Below are positions 5,994 to 12,287 of a DNA stretch of 12,287 nucleotides, one piece after another. Each line of letters starts with the position of its first letter. Position 1 is the first letter of the stretch. The translations under genes were made by a program, and so were the position numbers. This stretch comes from Angelakisella sp. (lineage in GTDB: Bacteria > Bacillota > Clostridia > Oscillospirales > Ruminococcaceae), in the NCBI GenBank assembly GCA_013316495.1, contig WSMP01000036.1, positions 1 through 12,287 on the forward strand, in the 5' to 3' direction. The notes beneath the pieces were generated by a model. That model saw only the letters and a program-made list of their open reading frames with translations. It made no database searches and had not been told where the DNA came from.

Positions 5994-6022
5994 TTGAAAT
6001 TTTAAATTTCATTTGGTATACT
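5994..6022 (+). promoter_or_regulatory. Promoter of the cas5c-cas2 operon
   Basis: TTGAAA (5994-5999), a 17-base spacer and TATACT (6017-6022). A TGG triplet just before the -10 box makes an extended -10. The start is predicted near 6029. The spacer contains a 15-base palindrome, GAAATTTTAAATTTC (5996-6010), that could be an operator. This is the best promoter in the gap and the only good one close upstream of cas5c. Confidence 0.75.
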
Positions 6023-6040
6023 GGTTACAATACAAAAATC

Positions 6041-6107
6041 AAAGGGGATGACCGCAATGCCACCATAGCAAATTAAGGTGAACCTGCCCCTCCCCCTTCG
6101 GGGGGAG
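6041..6107 (+). promoter_or_regulatory. Cas operon 5' leader: mini-ORF and UUCG hairpin
   Basis: The roughly 123-base untranslated leader before cas5c has AAAGGGG (6041-6047), then ATG at 6048 and 6057 in one frame that ends at TAG (6066-6068). With the better-spaced second ATG the mini-ORF is AUG-CCA-CCA-UAG. It is followed by a very stable hairpin, CTCCCCC and GGGGGAG around a TTCG tetraloop (6090-6107). No T-tract follows, so transcription should continue into cas5c. It may be an attenuator-like leader, a CreT-like toxic RNA or incidental. Confidence 0.45.
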
Positions 6108-6152
6108 CCCAGCTTAAACATAATCCTGAAACTAAACGAAAGGAGTGATTCT

Positions 6153-6806
6153 ATGATCCAGGTGGAAGTCCGGGGCGACTACGCCCTTTTTTCCCGGCCG
6201 GAGATGAAGGTGGAGCGGGTCTCCTACGATGTAATGACCCCCTCGGCGGCCCGCGGCATTCTGGAGGCCATCTACTGGCACCCAGGAATGCGGTGGGTCA
6301 TCGACCGCATCTATGTATTGGCCCCCATCTGCTTCACCAGTGTGCGGCGCAACGAAATCAAGTCCCCCATTTCAGCCGGGAACGTCCGCACCGCCATGAC
6401 CAGCGGCAAAAAGGACCTGTACCTCAGCGCTCCGGACGAGATCGTCCAGCGGGCATCCCTGCTGCTGCGGGATGTGCACTATGTCATTGAGGCCCATTTC
6501 GACCTTTCCCCCAAGGCAAACCCCGGAGACAACCCTGGGAAATTCCAGGACATCATGAAGCGGCGGCTGGAGAAGGGGGCCTGCTACCACCAACCCTACT
6601 TCGGCTGCCGGGAGTTCCCCGTCCAGTTTAACCGTTGGGCCGGAGGGCCTATCCCTACCCATCCTTCCCTGGCAGGGGAAAAGGACCTGGGATTTATGCT
6701 TTTTGATATGGACTACAGCAATCCCCAGGATATCCAGCCCCAGTTCTTCCGGGCGGTGCTGAAAAACGGGGTGCTGGACCTCACCCAAAGGGAGGTGCAC
6801 CGATGA
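6153..6806 (+). CDS. cas5c: Cas5c (Cas5d), crRNA-processing Cascade subunit
   Basis: In type I-C, which lacks Cas6, Cas5c cuts the repeat hairpin and stays bound to the 5' handle of the crRNA within Cascade. The 217-residue product starts MIQVEVRGDYALFSRPE and contains VMTPSAARGILEAIYWHPGM (about 27-46), a signature of this subfamily. Tyr41 in EAIYWHP sits where the catalytic tyrosine of the Bacillus halodurans enzyme is expected, though I could not align it. A 25-codon upstream extension is rejected because AAAGGAG lies seven bases before 6153 and the family begins with this strand. Its stop overlaps the cas8c start (ATGA). It is the first gene after the operon promoter and would be the first repressed by the crRNA-like RNA. 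No Cas6 is present. Confidence 0.96.
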   Translation: MIQVEVRGDYALFSRPEMKVERVSYDVMTPSAARGILEAIYWHPGMRWVIDRIYVLAPICFTSVRRNEIKSPISAGNVRTAMTSGKKDLYLSAPDEIVQRASLLLRDVHYVIEAHFDLSPKANPGDNPGKFQDIMKRRLEKGACYHQPYFGCREFPVQFNRWAGGPIPTHPSLAGEKDLGFMLFDMDYSNPQDIQPQFFRAVLKNGVLDLTQREVHR

Positions 6807-8566
6807 TCCTCTCCGCCCTTGCAAGCTATTATGAGATTCTGGCCCAGCGGGGGGAAGCCCCCGTCCCTGGCTGGGAAAAAGGGAAGGTCACCTTCGCCCT
6901 CTGCATCAATAAAGAGGGACAGCTGACAGACCTGCTGCCCACCACCGAGCAGGTGGAGCGGGGCAAAAAGCTGGTGTCCGTCCCCAAGGCTATGGCCCTT
7001 CCCCTGGGGGCAAAGCGCACGGTGGGCGTGGAGCCCAACTTCCTGTGGGACAACGCCACCTACCTGCTGGGCCTGCCGAAAAAGAACCCGGAGCGGGATC
7101 TGCTTTGCTACCAGAGCAGCGTCCAGCTCCACCGGCGGCTGTTGGAGCCGGTGGAACACCCCGCCGCCCAGGCGGTTTGCCGGTTCTTCCAGGGGTGGGA
7201 ACCGGAAAAAGCGGTGGAGCATCCGGTCCTCCTCCCCTACCTGGAGGAGCTGCAAAAGGGGGGCAATTTGGTCTTCCGGGTGGACGGGGAGTATCTCCAT
7301 GATATCCCGGCGGTCAAAGCCGTCTGGGACCGGGAATACAGCCAAACCCCGGCGGACGCCGTTCTGGGCCAGTGCCTCATCACCGGGGAGCGAACACAGG
7401 TGGCCCGGCTCCACACCGCAATCAAAGGGGTACAGGGGGCCCAAAGCAGCGGGGCGGCCCTGGTCTCCTTCAATGCCGACGCCTTCTGCTCCTATGGCAA
7501 GGAGCAGAACTACAACGCTCCGGTAAGCGAGAAGGCCGCCTTTGCCTACACCACTGCCCTGAATACCCTCCTGGCGGATCAAAATCACCGCCTGGTGCTG
7601 GGGGATACCACCGTTGTCTGGTGGGCTATCCCCCCCAAAGTGGAGACAGCCCCCGCCTACGCCGATTTCTTTGCCGGGATGCTGGACCCCGACAGGAACA
7701 ACACCTTCAGCGAAAAGGACCTGGCCTGCGGGATGGACGCCATCCGCCAGGGAAAGTCCTTTCCCTTCCAGGAGGCGGAGCTTCATCCAGGCACCCCCTT
7801 CTTTATTCTGGGACTGGCCCCTAACGCCGCCCGGCTTTCGGTGCGGTTCTTCTACCAGGATTCCTTCGGGGACATGGGGAAGAACATCCTGGCGCACTAT
7901 GAGCGGCTGGAGATCACAAGGCCCCCCAACGCCCCCAAGTATCTCTCCCCTTGGGGGATGATCCGGGAGACCGCCAACCAGAACACCAGGGACAAAAAGC
8001 CCCCCGACACCCTGGTGGGGGCGGTGATGCGCTCCATCCTGGGGAACGGCGCCTACCCCGCTGCCCTCTTTTCCGCCATCCTGCTGCGCATCCGGGCGGA
8101 CCACGATGTAAAGTGCCAGCGGGCCGCTATCCTCAAGGCCTGGTTCCTGCAAAATCGAGAAGACAATCCATCTTATAAGGAGGCTGCTGCTGTGAAACTT
8201 AACGACGAGACCAACTATACCCCCTATCTGCTGGGGAGGCTCTTCTCCCTGCTGGAGTCTATCCAGGTGGAGGCCATCAATCCTACTGCCACCATCAAGG
8301 ACCGGTTCTTCAGTTCCGCCAGCGCTACCCCGGCGGCAGTTTTCTCTACCCTGCTGCGGCTGGAGCAGAGCCACATGAAGGTCATCCGGCGGAACAAGCC
8401 TAGCCTGGCTACAACTCTGGACCGTCAGCTCCAGGACATTATGGGGCGTATTGACGAGACCTTCCCTAAGCACATGAACCAGGAGGACCAGGGCACCTTT
8501 GTCCTGGGCTACTACCACCAGCTGCAAAAGCGCTATCAGAAAAAGGAGGACAAAACCAATGGCTGA
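6803..8566 (+). CDS. cas8c: Cas8c (Csd1), large subunit of type I-C Cascade
   Basis: The large subunit recognises the PAM and helps to open target DNA. The 587-residue protein has the typical Csd1 stretch with CLITGE (191-196), then HTAIKGVQGAQSSG (about 204-217) and SFNADAFCSYGKEQNYNAP (222-240). The start ATG overlaps the cas5c stop by four bases, and GGGAGGTG lies before it. The C-terminal portion from residue 464 is also made as a separate small subunit (see cas11c). The stop at 8564-8566 overlaps the cas7c start by eight bases. The protein is full length and intact. A 620-residue open frame on the opposite strand is a shadow produced by G+C bias. Confidence 0.96.
   Translation: MILSALASYYEILAQRGEAPVPGWEKGKVTFALCINKEGQLTDLLPTTEQVERGKKLVSVPKAMALPLGAKRTVGVEPNFLWDNATYLLGLPKKNPERDLLCYQSSVQLHRRLLEPVEHPAAQAVCRFFQGWEPEKAVEHPVLLPYLEELQKGGNLVFRVDGEYLHDIPAVKAVWDREYSQTPADAVLGQCLITGERTQVARLHTAIKGVQGAQSSGAALVSFNADAFCSYGKEQNYNAPVSEKAAFAYTTALNTLLADQNHRLVLGDTTVVWWAIPPKVETAPAYADFFAGMLDPDRNNTFSEKDLACGMDAIRQGKSFPFQEAELHPGTPFFILGLAPNAARLSVRFFYQDSFGDMGKNILAHYERLEITRPPNAPKYLSPWGMIRETANQNTRDKKPPDTLVGAVMRSILGNGAYPAALFSAILLRIRADHDVKCQRAAILKAWFLQNREDNPSYKEAAAVKLNDETNYTPYLLGRLFSLLESIQVEAINPTATIKDRFFSSASATPAAVFSTLLRLEQSHMKVIRRNKPSLATTLDRQLQDIMGRIDETFPKHMNQEDQGTFVLGYYHQLQKRYQKKEDKTNG
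8192..8566 (+). CDS. cas11c: Cas11c, small subunit from an internal start in cas8c
   Basis: Within cas8c, TAAGGAGG (8176-8183) lies eight bases before an in-frame GTG at 8192 (Cas8c residue 464). This is a textbook internal ribosome site. Translation would give a 124-residue protein starting VKLNDETNYTPYLLGRLFSLLE and ending at the cas8c stop. Internal initiation within cas8c to make a small subunit of about this size is established for type I-C systems. The domain is mostly helical in appearance. It should line the belly of Cascade and hold the non-target strand. The strength of the Shine-Dalgarno site inside a coding region supports a real start; the product itself is not shown by sequence alone. 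Confidence 0.85.
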   Translation: MKLNDETNYTPYLLGRLFSLLESIQVEAINPTATIKDRFFSSASATPAAVFSTLLRLEQSHMKVIRRNKPSLATTLDRQLQDIMGRIDETFPKHMNQEDQGTFVLGYYHQLQKRYQKKEDKTNG

Positions 8567-9455
8567 GACTATCAAAAACCGCTATGACTTTGTGATTCTC
8601 TTCGACGTGGAAAACGGCAACCCCAACGGCGACCCAGACGCTGGCAATCTCCCCCGCACGGACACAGAGACCGGCTTAGGCATCGTCACCGACGTCTGTC
8701 TGAAACGGAAGATCCGCAACTATGTGGAGACGGTGAAGGAGGACGCGGCAGGCTACCGCATCTACATCAAGGACGGAGTGCCCCTGAACCGAAGCGACCG
8801 GGAGGCCCTGGAATATCTGCACATCGACGACGAAAAGGCCCTGAAGGCCGCCAAAAAGGACAACCCGGAGCTGGACCGGATGGTGCTGGAGTTCATGTGC
8901 AAAAACTTCTTTGATATCCGCACCTTCGGGGCGGTGATGACCACCTTTGTGAAAGGCAACCTGAACTGCGGCCAGGTGCGGGGGCCGGTGCAGCTGGGCT
9001 TTGCCCGGTCCATCGACCCGGTGATGCCCCAGGAGGTGACCATTACCCGCGTAGCTATCACCACCGAAAGCGACGCCGAGGGCAAGAACACCGAAATGGG
9101 CCGCAAGCACATCGTCCCCTACGGCCTCTACCGGTGCGAGGGGTACGTCTCCGCCAACCTGGCCCAGAAGACCACCGGCTTTTCGGAGGAGGACCTGGAG
9201 CTGCTGTGGCAGGCCATCCTCAACATGTTCGAGGACGACCATTCTGCCGCCCGCGGCAAGATGGCGGTGCGGGAGCTTATTATCTTCCGCCACCAGGACC
9301 GGATGGGCTGCGCCCCCGCCCACAAACTCTTTGACCTGGTGAAAATTTCCCGCCGGGAGCCGGAGGGCAGCTTCCCTCGCTCCTACAGCGACTATGTGGT
9401 GACGGTGGACGAAGCCGCCCTGCCCCAGGGGGTCACCTGCCAGCGGCGCTCATGA
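8559..9455 (+). CDS. cas7c: Cas7c (Csd2), Cascade backbone subunit
   Basis: Several copies of Cas7c polymerise along the crRNA spacer. The 298-residue protein begins MAETIKNRYDFVILFDVENG, followed by NPNGDPDAGNLPR (21-33), which is diagnostic of the Csd2/Csh2 family. It also has CLKRKIRNYV (47-56), DIRTFGAVM (119-127), NCGQVRGPVQ (136-145) and GRKHIVPYGLY (181-191). The ATG at 8559 is preceded by AAAGGAGGA and is chosen over an in-frame ATG 60 bases upstream that lies inside cas8c. The gene overlaps cas8c by eight bases and cas4 by four (ATGA), which suggests translational coupling. It is full length with no defects seen. Confidence 0.97.
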   Translation: MAETIKNRYDFVILFDVENGNPNGDPDAGNLPRTDTETGLGIVTDVCLKRKIRNYVETVKEDAAGYRIYIKDGVPLNRSDREALEYLHIDDEKALKAAKKDNPELDRMVLEFMCKNFFDIRTFGAVMTTFVKGNLNCGQVRGPVQLGFARSIDPVMPQEVTITRVAITTESDAEGKNTEMGRKHIVPYGLYRCEGYVSANLAQKTTGFSEEDLELLWQAILNMFEDDHSAARGKMAVRELIIFRHQDRMGCAPAHKLFDLVKISRREPEGSFPRSYSDYVVTVDEAALPQGVTCQRRS

Positions 9456-10123
9456 GCGGCTGGGACGAGGAGGATTTTCTCCAGCTCTCCGGCCTCCAGC
9501 ACTTCGCCTTCTGCCGCCGCCAGTGGGCCCTCATCCACCTGGAGGGGCAGTGGGCGGAAAACATCCTCACCGCCCAGGGGCAGATCCTCCACCAAAACGC
9601 CCACAACGACGGCTTCACTGAAAAACGCCGGGACCTTTTGGTGACACGGGGGCTGCGGGTCTTCTCCTCCAGCCTGGGAATCACCGGGGCCTGCGACGTG
9701 GTGGAGTTCCATCTCTCCCCGGAGGGCGTCCCCCTCCGGGGGCGGGATGGCTTGTGGCTCCCGGTTCCGGTGGAATACAAGCGGGGACATGCCAAGGAGA
9801 CCGATGCCGACCGCCTCCAGCTCTGCGCCCAGGGGCTCTGCCTGGAGGAAATGCTGGCCTGCCCGGTGCCGGCGGGATACCTTTATTACGGGGAGACCCG
9901 CCGCCGGGAGGAGGTACCCTTCACCGATGCCCTCCGGACCCAGGTGGAGGAGATGCTGGCGGAAATGCACCAATACGCCCGCCGGGGCTACACCCCCAAG
10001 GTGAAACCGGGCAAATCCTGTAGCGCCTGCTCCCTGAAGGAGCTGTGCCTTCCCGGCCTCTTGGGGAAATTATCCCCAAAGAAGTATCTGCATACCCATC
10101 TGGAGGAGGTGGCGGAGGAATGA
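9452..10123 (+). CDS. cas4: Cas4, iron-sulfur RecB-like exonuclease for spacer acquisition
   Basis: Cas4 trims prespacers and checks their PAM, in complex with Cas1-Cas2. The 223-residue protein has the four cysteines for an Fe-S cluster: C21 (FAFCRRQ) and C190, C193 and C199 (CSACSLKELC). RecB-type nuclease residues are H47, D82 (GACDVVEF), E108 and K110 (PVEYKRG) and Q123. All are present, so it should be active. It starts at the ATGA overlap with cas7c and ends at the ATGA overlap with cas1. Its presence fits the fixed TTC PAM of type I-C, since Cas4 is known to impose PAM choice and orientation on new spacers. Confidence 0.96.
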   Translation: MSGWDEEDFLQLSGLQHFAFCRRQWALIHLEGQWAENILTAQGQILHQNAHNDGFTEKRRDLLVTRGLRVFSSSLGITGACDVVEFHLSPEGVPLRGRDGLWLPVPVEYKRGHAKETDADRLQLCAQGLCLEEMLACPVPAGYLYYGETRRREEVPFTDALRTQVEEMLAEMHQYARRGYTPKVKPGKSCSACSLKELCLPGLLGKLSPKKYLHTHLEEVAEE

Positions 10124-11151
10124 GGAAACTTCTGAATACCTTATATATACTCACCCCGGAAAGCTATCTCTCCCTGGATGGGGAAAATGTCGTCATCCAG
10201 CAAGGAGACAAGGAGATGGGGCGGTTCCCCCTTCATACCCTGGAGATGATTCTTTCCTTTAGCTACAGGGGAGCCAGTCCTGCCCTGATGGGAGGCTGCG
10301 CCAAACGCGGGGTGGGACTTTGCTTCTTTACCCCCAACGGGCGCTTTCTAGCCAGGGCTACCGGGGAGGAGCGGGGAAATGTGCTGCTGCGCAAGGCGCA
10401 GTACCGCCTTTCCGACGAGCCCTCCGCCAGCTGCCGCATTGCCAGGAATTTTATCCTGGGGAAAATTTACAACAGCCGCTGGAGCCTGGAGCGGGCCACC
10501 AGGGACCACCCCATGCGGGTGGATGTTCCCGCCCTCAAGGCTGCCTCTTCCTCCCTGGCCGGGCTTTGTAGGGACACCGCCCAATGCGGCAGCCTGGAAA
10601 GCCTGCGGGGGGTGGAGGGGGCTGCTGCCGCCCTGTATTTTGGAGCGCTGGACCAGCTGATCCTGCAAAGCAAGGAGGATTTTTTCTTCCGGGAGCGCTC
10701 CCGCCGCCCGCCTCTGGACCGTTTCAACGCCCTGCTTTCCTTCACCTATACCCTTCTGGCCAACAACTGCGCCGCCGCCTTGGAGGGGGTGGGTTTGGAC
10801 CCTTATGTGGGCTTTCTCCACCGGGACCGTCCCGGCCGCGCCTCCTTGGCCCTGGACCTGATGGAAGAGCTGCGGGTTCCTCTGGGGGACCGCTTCGTTC
10901 TTTCCCTCATCAACACTCGCGCCATCCGCCCAAAGGATTTTTCCCTCCAGGAAAACGGCGCGGTTCTCCTCTCCGACGAGGCGCGGCGGAAACTTCTTTC
11001 CACCTGGCAGGAGCGCAAACGGGAGGTCATCACCCATCCCTTCCTGGGGGAAAAACTGCCCTGGGGGCTGGTTCCCCACATCCAGGCGCTGCTGCTAGCC
11101 CGGTATCTCCGCGGGGACCTGGAGGAATATCCGCCATTTTTCTGGAAATGA
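10120..11151 (+). CDS. cas1: Cas1 spacer integrase, type I-C
   Basis: Cas1 is the catalytic integrase that inserts prespacers at the leader end of the array. The 343-residue length is typical of type I-C. The N-terminal beta domain starts MRKLLNTLYILTPESYLSLDGENV. The helical catalytic domain has E166 (RGVEGAAA), H234 (GFLHRDRPGR) and D246 with E249/E250 (ALDLMEEL), the expected metal-binding set. The start at 10120 overlaps the cas4 stop as ATGA. A 25-codon upstream extension encodes a glycine-rich run inside cas4 and is rejected. It ends 10 bases before cas2. Confidence 0.97.
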   Translation: MRKLLNTLYILTPESYLSLDGENVVIQQGDKEMGRFPLHTLEMILSFSYRGASPALMGGCAKRGVGLCFFTPNGRFLARATGEERGNVLLRKAQYRLSDEPSASCRIARNFILGKIYNSRWSLERATRDHPMRVDVPALKAASSSLAGLCRDTAQCGSLESLRGVEGAAAALYFGALDQLILQSKEDFFFRERSRRPPLDRFNALLSFTYTLLANNCAAALEGVGLDPYVGFLHRDRPGRASLALDLMEELRVPLGDRFVLSLINTRAIRPKDFSLQENGAVLLSDEARRKLLSTWQERKREVITHPFLGEKLPWGLVPHIQALLLARYLRGDLEEYPPFFWK

Positions 11152-11161
11152 GGGGGATAAG

Positions 11162-11452
11162 ATGCTGGTACTCATCACCTACGATGTGAACACCGAAGAC
11201 GCCGCCGGCCGCAAGCGTTTGCGGAAGGTAGCCAGGGAGTGTGTCAATTACGGCCAGCGGGTGCAAAACTCGGTTTTTGAGTGCCTGCTGGACACTGCGC
11301 AGTACGCCCTCCTGAAGCACAAGCTGGAAGCGCTTATCGACAAGGACAGGGACAGCCTGCGGTTTTACAACCTGGGCAACCGTTACCAAAACCGCATCGA
11401 ACACATCGGCGCCAAGGAGAGCTACGAACCGGAGGGTGTGCTGATCCTGTAA
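11162..11452 (+). CDS. cas2: Cas2, structural partner of Cas1
   Basis: Cas2 dimers bridge two Cas1 dimers in the integration complex. The 96-residue protein has a ferredoxin-like fold start, MLVLITYDVNTED, with Asp8 at the conserved position after the first strand. RVQNSVFECLL (about 33-43) follows, and it ends in EGVLIL. Length and motifs are normal. GAGGGGG lies in the gap between cas1 and the ATG. It is the last gene of the operon; the leader and array begin 187 bases downstream, in the same orientation. Confidence 0.97.
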   Translation: MLVLITYDVNTEDAAGRKRLRKVARECVNYGQRVQNSVFECLLDTAQYALLKHKLEALIDKDRDSLRFYNLGNRYQNRIEHIGAKESYEPEGVLIL

Positions 11453-11639
11453 GAACATCCCCACCCCAGTGCGAAAGGGCAGCTTACAGGTTTTCCTCAG
11501 GTGCTTCGCACCGGATTTTTCGGCCGTTTCGTTAATCTACCTTTGGGTTTTTCCCGGCCAGGAAATGAGTTCTTGTAACGGTTTGTAGAAATGGCTGCTT
11601 TATGCCCTGTGTTTTTGCAATTTCTTGTTGAAATTTGCT
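11453..11639 (+). promoter_or_regulatory. CRISPR leader
   Basis: This 187-base non-coding stretch lies between cas2 and the first repeat, on the side of the five identical repeats, as expected for a leader. It holds a small hairpin followed by T5 (11500-11520). Its right end contains TTGTTGAAATTTGCT, whose GTTGAAAT mimics the repeat 3' end. I found no convincing -35/-10 pair for array transcription. Confidence 0.7.
11500..11520 (+). terminator. Possible cas operon terminator
   Basis: A short stem, GGTGC and GCACC around TTC (11500-11512), is followed by GGATTTTT. It is weak, so some read-through from cas2 into the array is plausible. Confidence 0.4.
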
Positions 11640-12139
11640 GTCGCCTTCCTCACGGAAGGCGGGGATTGAAATTCATAGTTGAAAATCAACGCATTAAATG
11701 CGTCGGTCGCCTTCCTCACGGAAGGCGGGGATTGAAATAGTGTGCCTGCCGTCTAAGATGTCTCTGTGAACAGTCGCCTTCCTCACGGAAGGCGGGGATT
11801 GAAATAGGGAGAAAACGTGGGTCTCCGGGTCGTAGGTGGTCGCCTTCCTCACGGAAGGCGGGGATTGAAATGCCAAATTCTTGCGCAAGGCAAAGTACGG
11901 CACCGTCGCCTTCCTCACGGAAGGCGGGGATTGAAATACCGTGTTCATCAAACCCGCCTCTCCCACCGACAGGTCGCCCTCCTCGCAGAGGGCGAGGATT
12001 GAAATGCGCCGGGGTTGTCATTGCCGTAGCCTTCCATGGTCGCCCTCCCTGTAGAGGGCGTGGGTTGAAATCACACTTGGTCTTGCACAATCAGCATCCC
12101 CAGCTTGCCGCCTCCCTCACGGAGGGTGTGGGTTGAAGT
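11640..12139 (+). CRISPR. Type I-C CRISPR array, 8 repeats and 7 spacers
   Basis: The 33-base repeats start at 11640, 11706, 11773, 11839, 11905, 11973, 12039 and 12107. Spacers are 33, 34, 33, 33, 35, 33 and 35 bases. Repeats 1-5 are identical: GT, stem arm CGCCTTCC, loop TCAC, arm GGAAGGCG, then the 11-base handle GGGATTGAAAT. Repeats 6-8 diverge progressively, which marks the old trailer end. Repeats 6 and 7 have CGCCCTC/GAGGGCG stems, so base pairing is kept. The array runs in the same direction as the cas genes, and the cleavage site expected for Cas5c is just 3' of the stem. By eye I see no spacer matching elsewhere in the window. Confidence 0.98.
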
Positions 12140-12150
12140 CCCTCCCGGTC

Positions 12151-12172
12151 GGATGCCCTGGGCATCCTTCTT
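12151..12172 (+). terminator. Hairpin directly after the last repeat
   Basis: GGATGCC and GGCATCC (12151-12167) around CTG are followed by TTCTTT. The hairpin lies 11 bases after repeat 8 and probably contributes to ending the array transcript. Confidence 0.55.
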
Positions 12173-12183
12173 TCCAGCGCGCC

Positions 12184-12236
12184 AAAAAGGGGACCGCCTT
12201 TCGACGGTCCCTTTTGCTGCCCTTTGCAGGGCTTTT
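12184..12236 (+). terminator. Tandem terminators downstream of the array
   Basis: The first is GGGACCG/CGGTCCC (12190-12211), flanked by A5 and T4, with the A and T runs extending the stem past one bulged G. The second is GCCCT/AGGGC (12219-12232), followed by T4. Together they should end the locus transcript. The A/T flanks also allow the first one to work leftward. Confidence 0.75.
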
Positions 12237-12287
12237 GTAAGAACTGGGATAAACTACTACGCCGTATCCAGCGCTGGTCTCCAGGCA

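Noticed and set aside
6078..6152. 25-codon N-terminal extension of cas5c
   Set aside because: It runs through the UUCG hairpin, has no ribosome site, and the family starts at MIQVEVRG, which has AAAGGAG in front.
6713..8575. 620-residue open frame antisense to cas8c
   Set aside because: It lies opposite intact Cas8c, has no ribosome site and gives a low-complexity product rich in G, V, L and Q. High G+C produces such shadows.
10070..10084. Second partial match to the crRNA-like spacer (CCCCAAAGAAG) inside cas4
   Set aside because: The match is shorter, has a shifted base and is not next to a promoter, so it looks like chance.
11694..12090. Open frames across the CRISPR array encoding repeated peptides
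   Set aside because: The peptide repeats are translations of the CRISPR repeats themselves.

Overview
The window is high in G+C, apart from one AT-rich stretch at about 5820-6060. It carries Bacillota-type Shine-Dalgarno sites and promoters. Codon use, the rpsT and transporter neighbours and a complete type I-C CRISPR-Cas locus suggest a Clostridia (Oscillospiraceae-like gut) bacterium; this placement is inference.

Layout. 1-836 is the 3' part of an unrecognised gene. A two-way terminator (856-888) separates it from a leftward block: a 28-residue membrane peptide gene (903-989), rpsT (1167-1427) and an EamA/DMT-family permease (1589-2551). Divergent from the permease and running right is the CRISPR-Cas locus: cas3 with its own promoter and terminator (2880-5042); a 1.1 kb gene-free gap (5043-6152); then cas5c, cas8c with an internal cas11c, cas7c, cas4, cas1 and cas2 (6153-11452), with overlapping or closely spaced genes. 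A leader and an array of eight 33-base repeats follow (11640-12139). Tandem terminators close the locus, and I see nothing recognisable in 12237-12287.

How the genes work together. Cas5c should cut the repeat transcript. Cas5c, Cas8c, Cas7c and Cas11c should form the crRNA-guided surveillance complex (Cascade). Cas3 degrades targets, and Cas4-Cas1-Cas2 acquire new spacers.

Main discovery candidate. The AT-rich part of the cas3-cas5c gap encodes, on the minus strand, what looks like a solitary degenerate CRISPR repeat. It has its own TATAAT box, a 24-base spacer-like segment and a terminal hairpin. The spacer-like segment matches a second site in the same gap at 19 of 24 positions: 1-11 without a break, a mismatch at 12, then 13-15. 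That site carries an exact 5'-TTC type I-C PAM and touches the -35 box of the cas5c promoter. This is the architecture expected of a Cas-regulating, crRNA-like RNA (CreR class), by which Cascade would repress its own operon. The transcript from the repressed promoter begins with a mini-ORF (AUG-CCA-CCA-UAG) and a UUCG hairpin, so a CreTA-like toxin-antitoxin reading is possible but less supported.

The rest of the gap (5072-5695) is a hairpin-rich block, apparently non-coding. Its right end has a 44-base exact inverted copy upstream of cas3.
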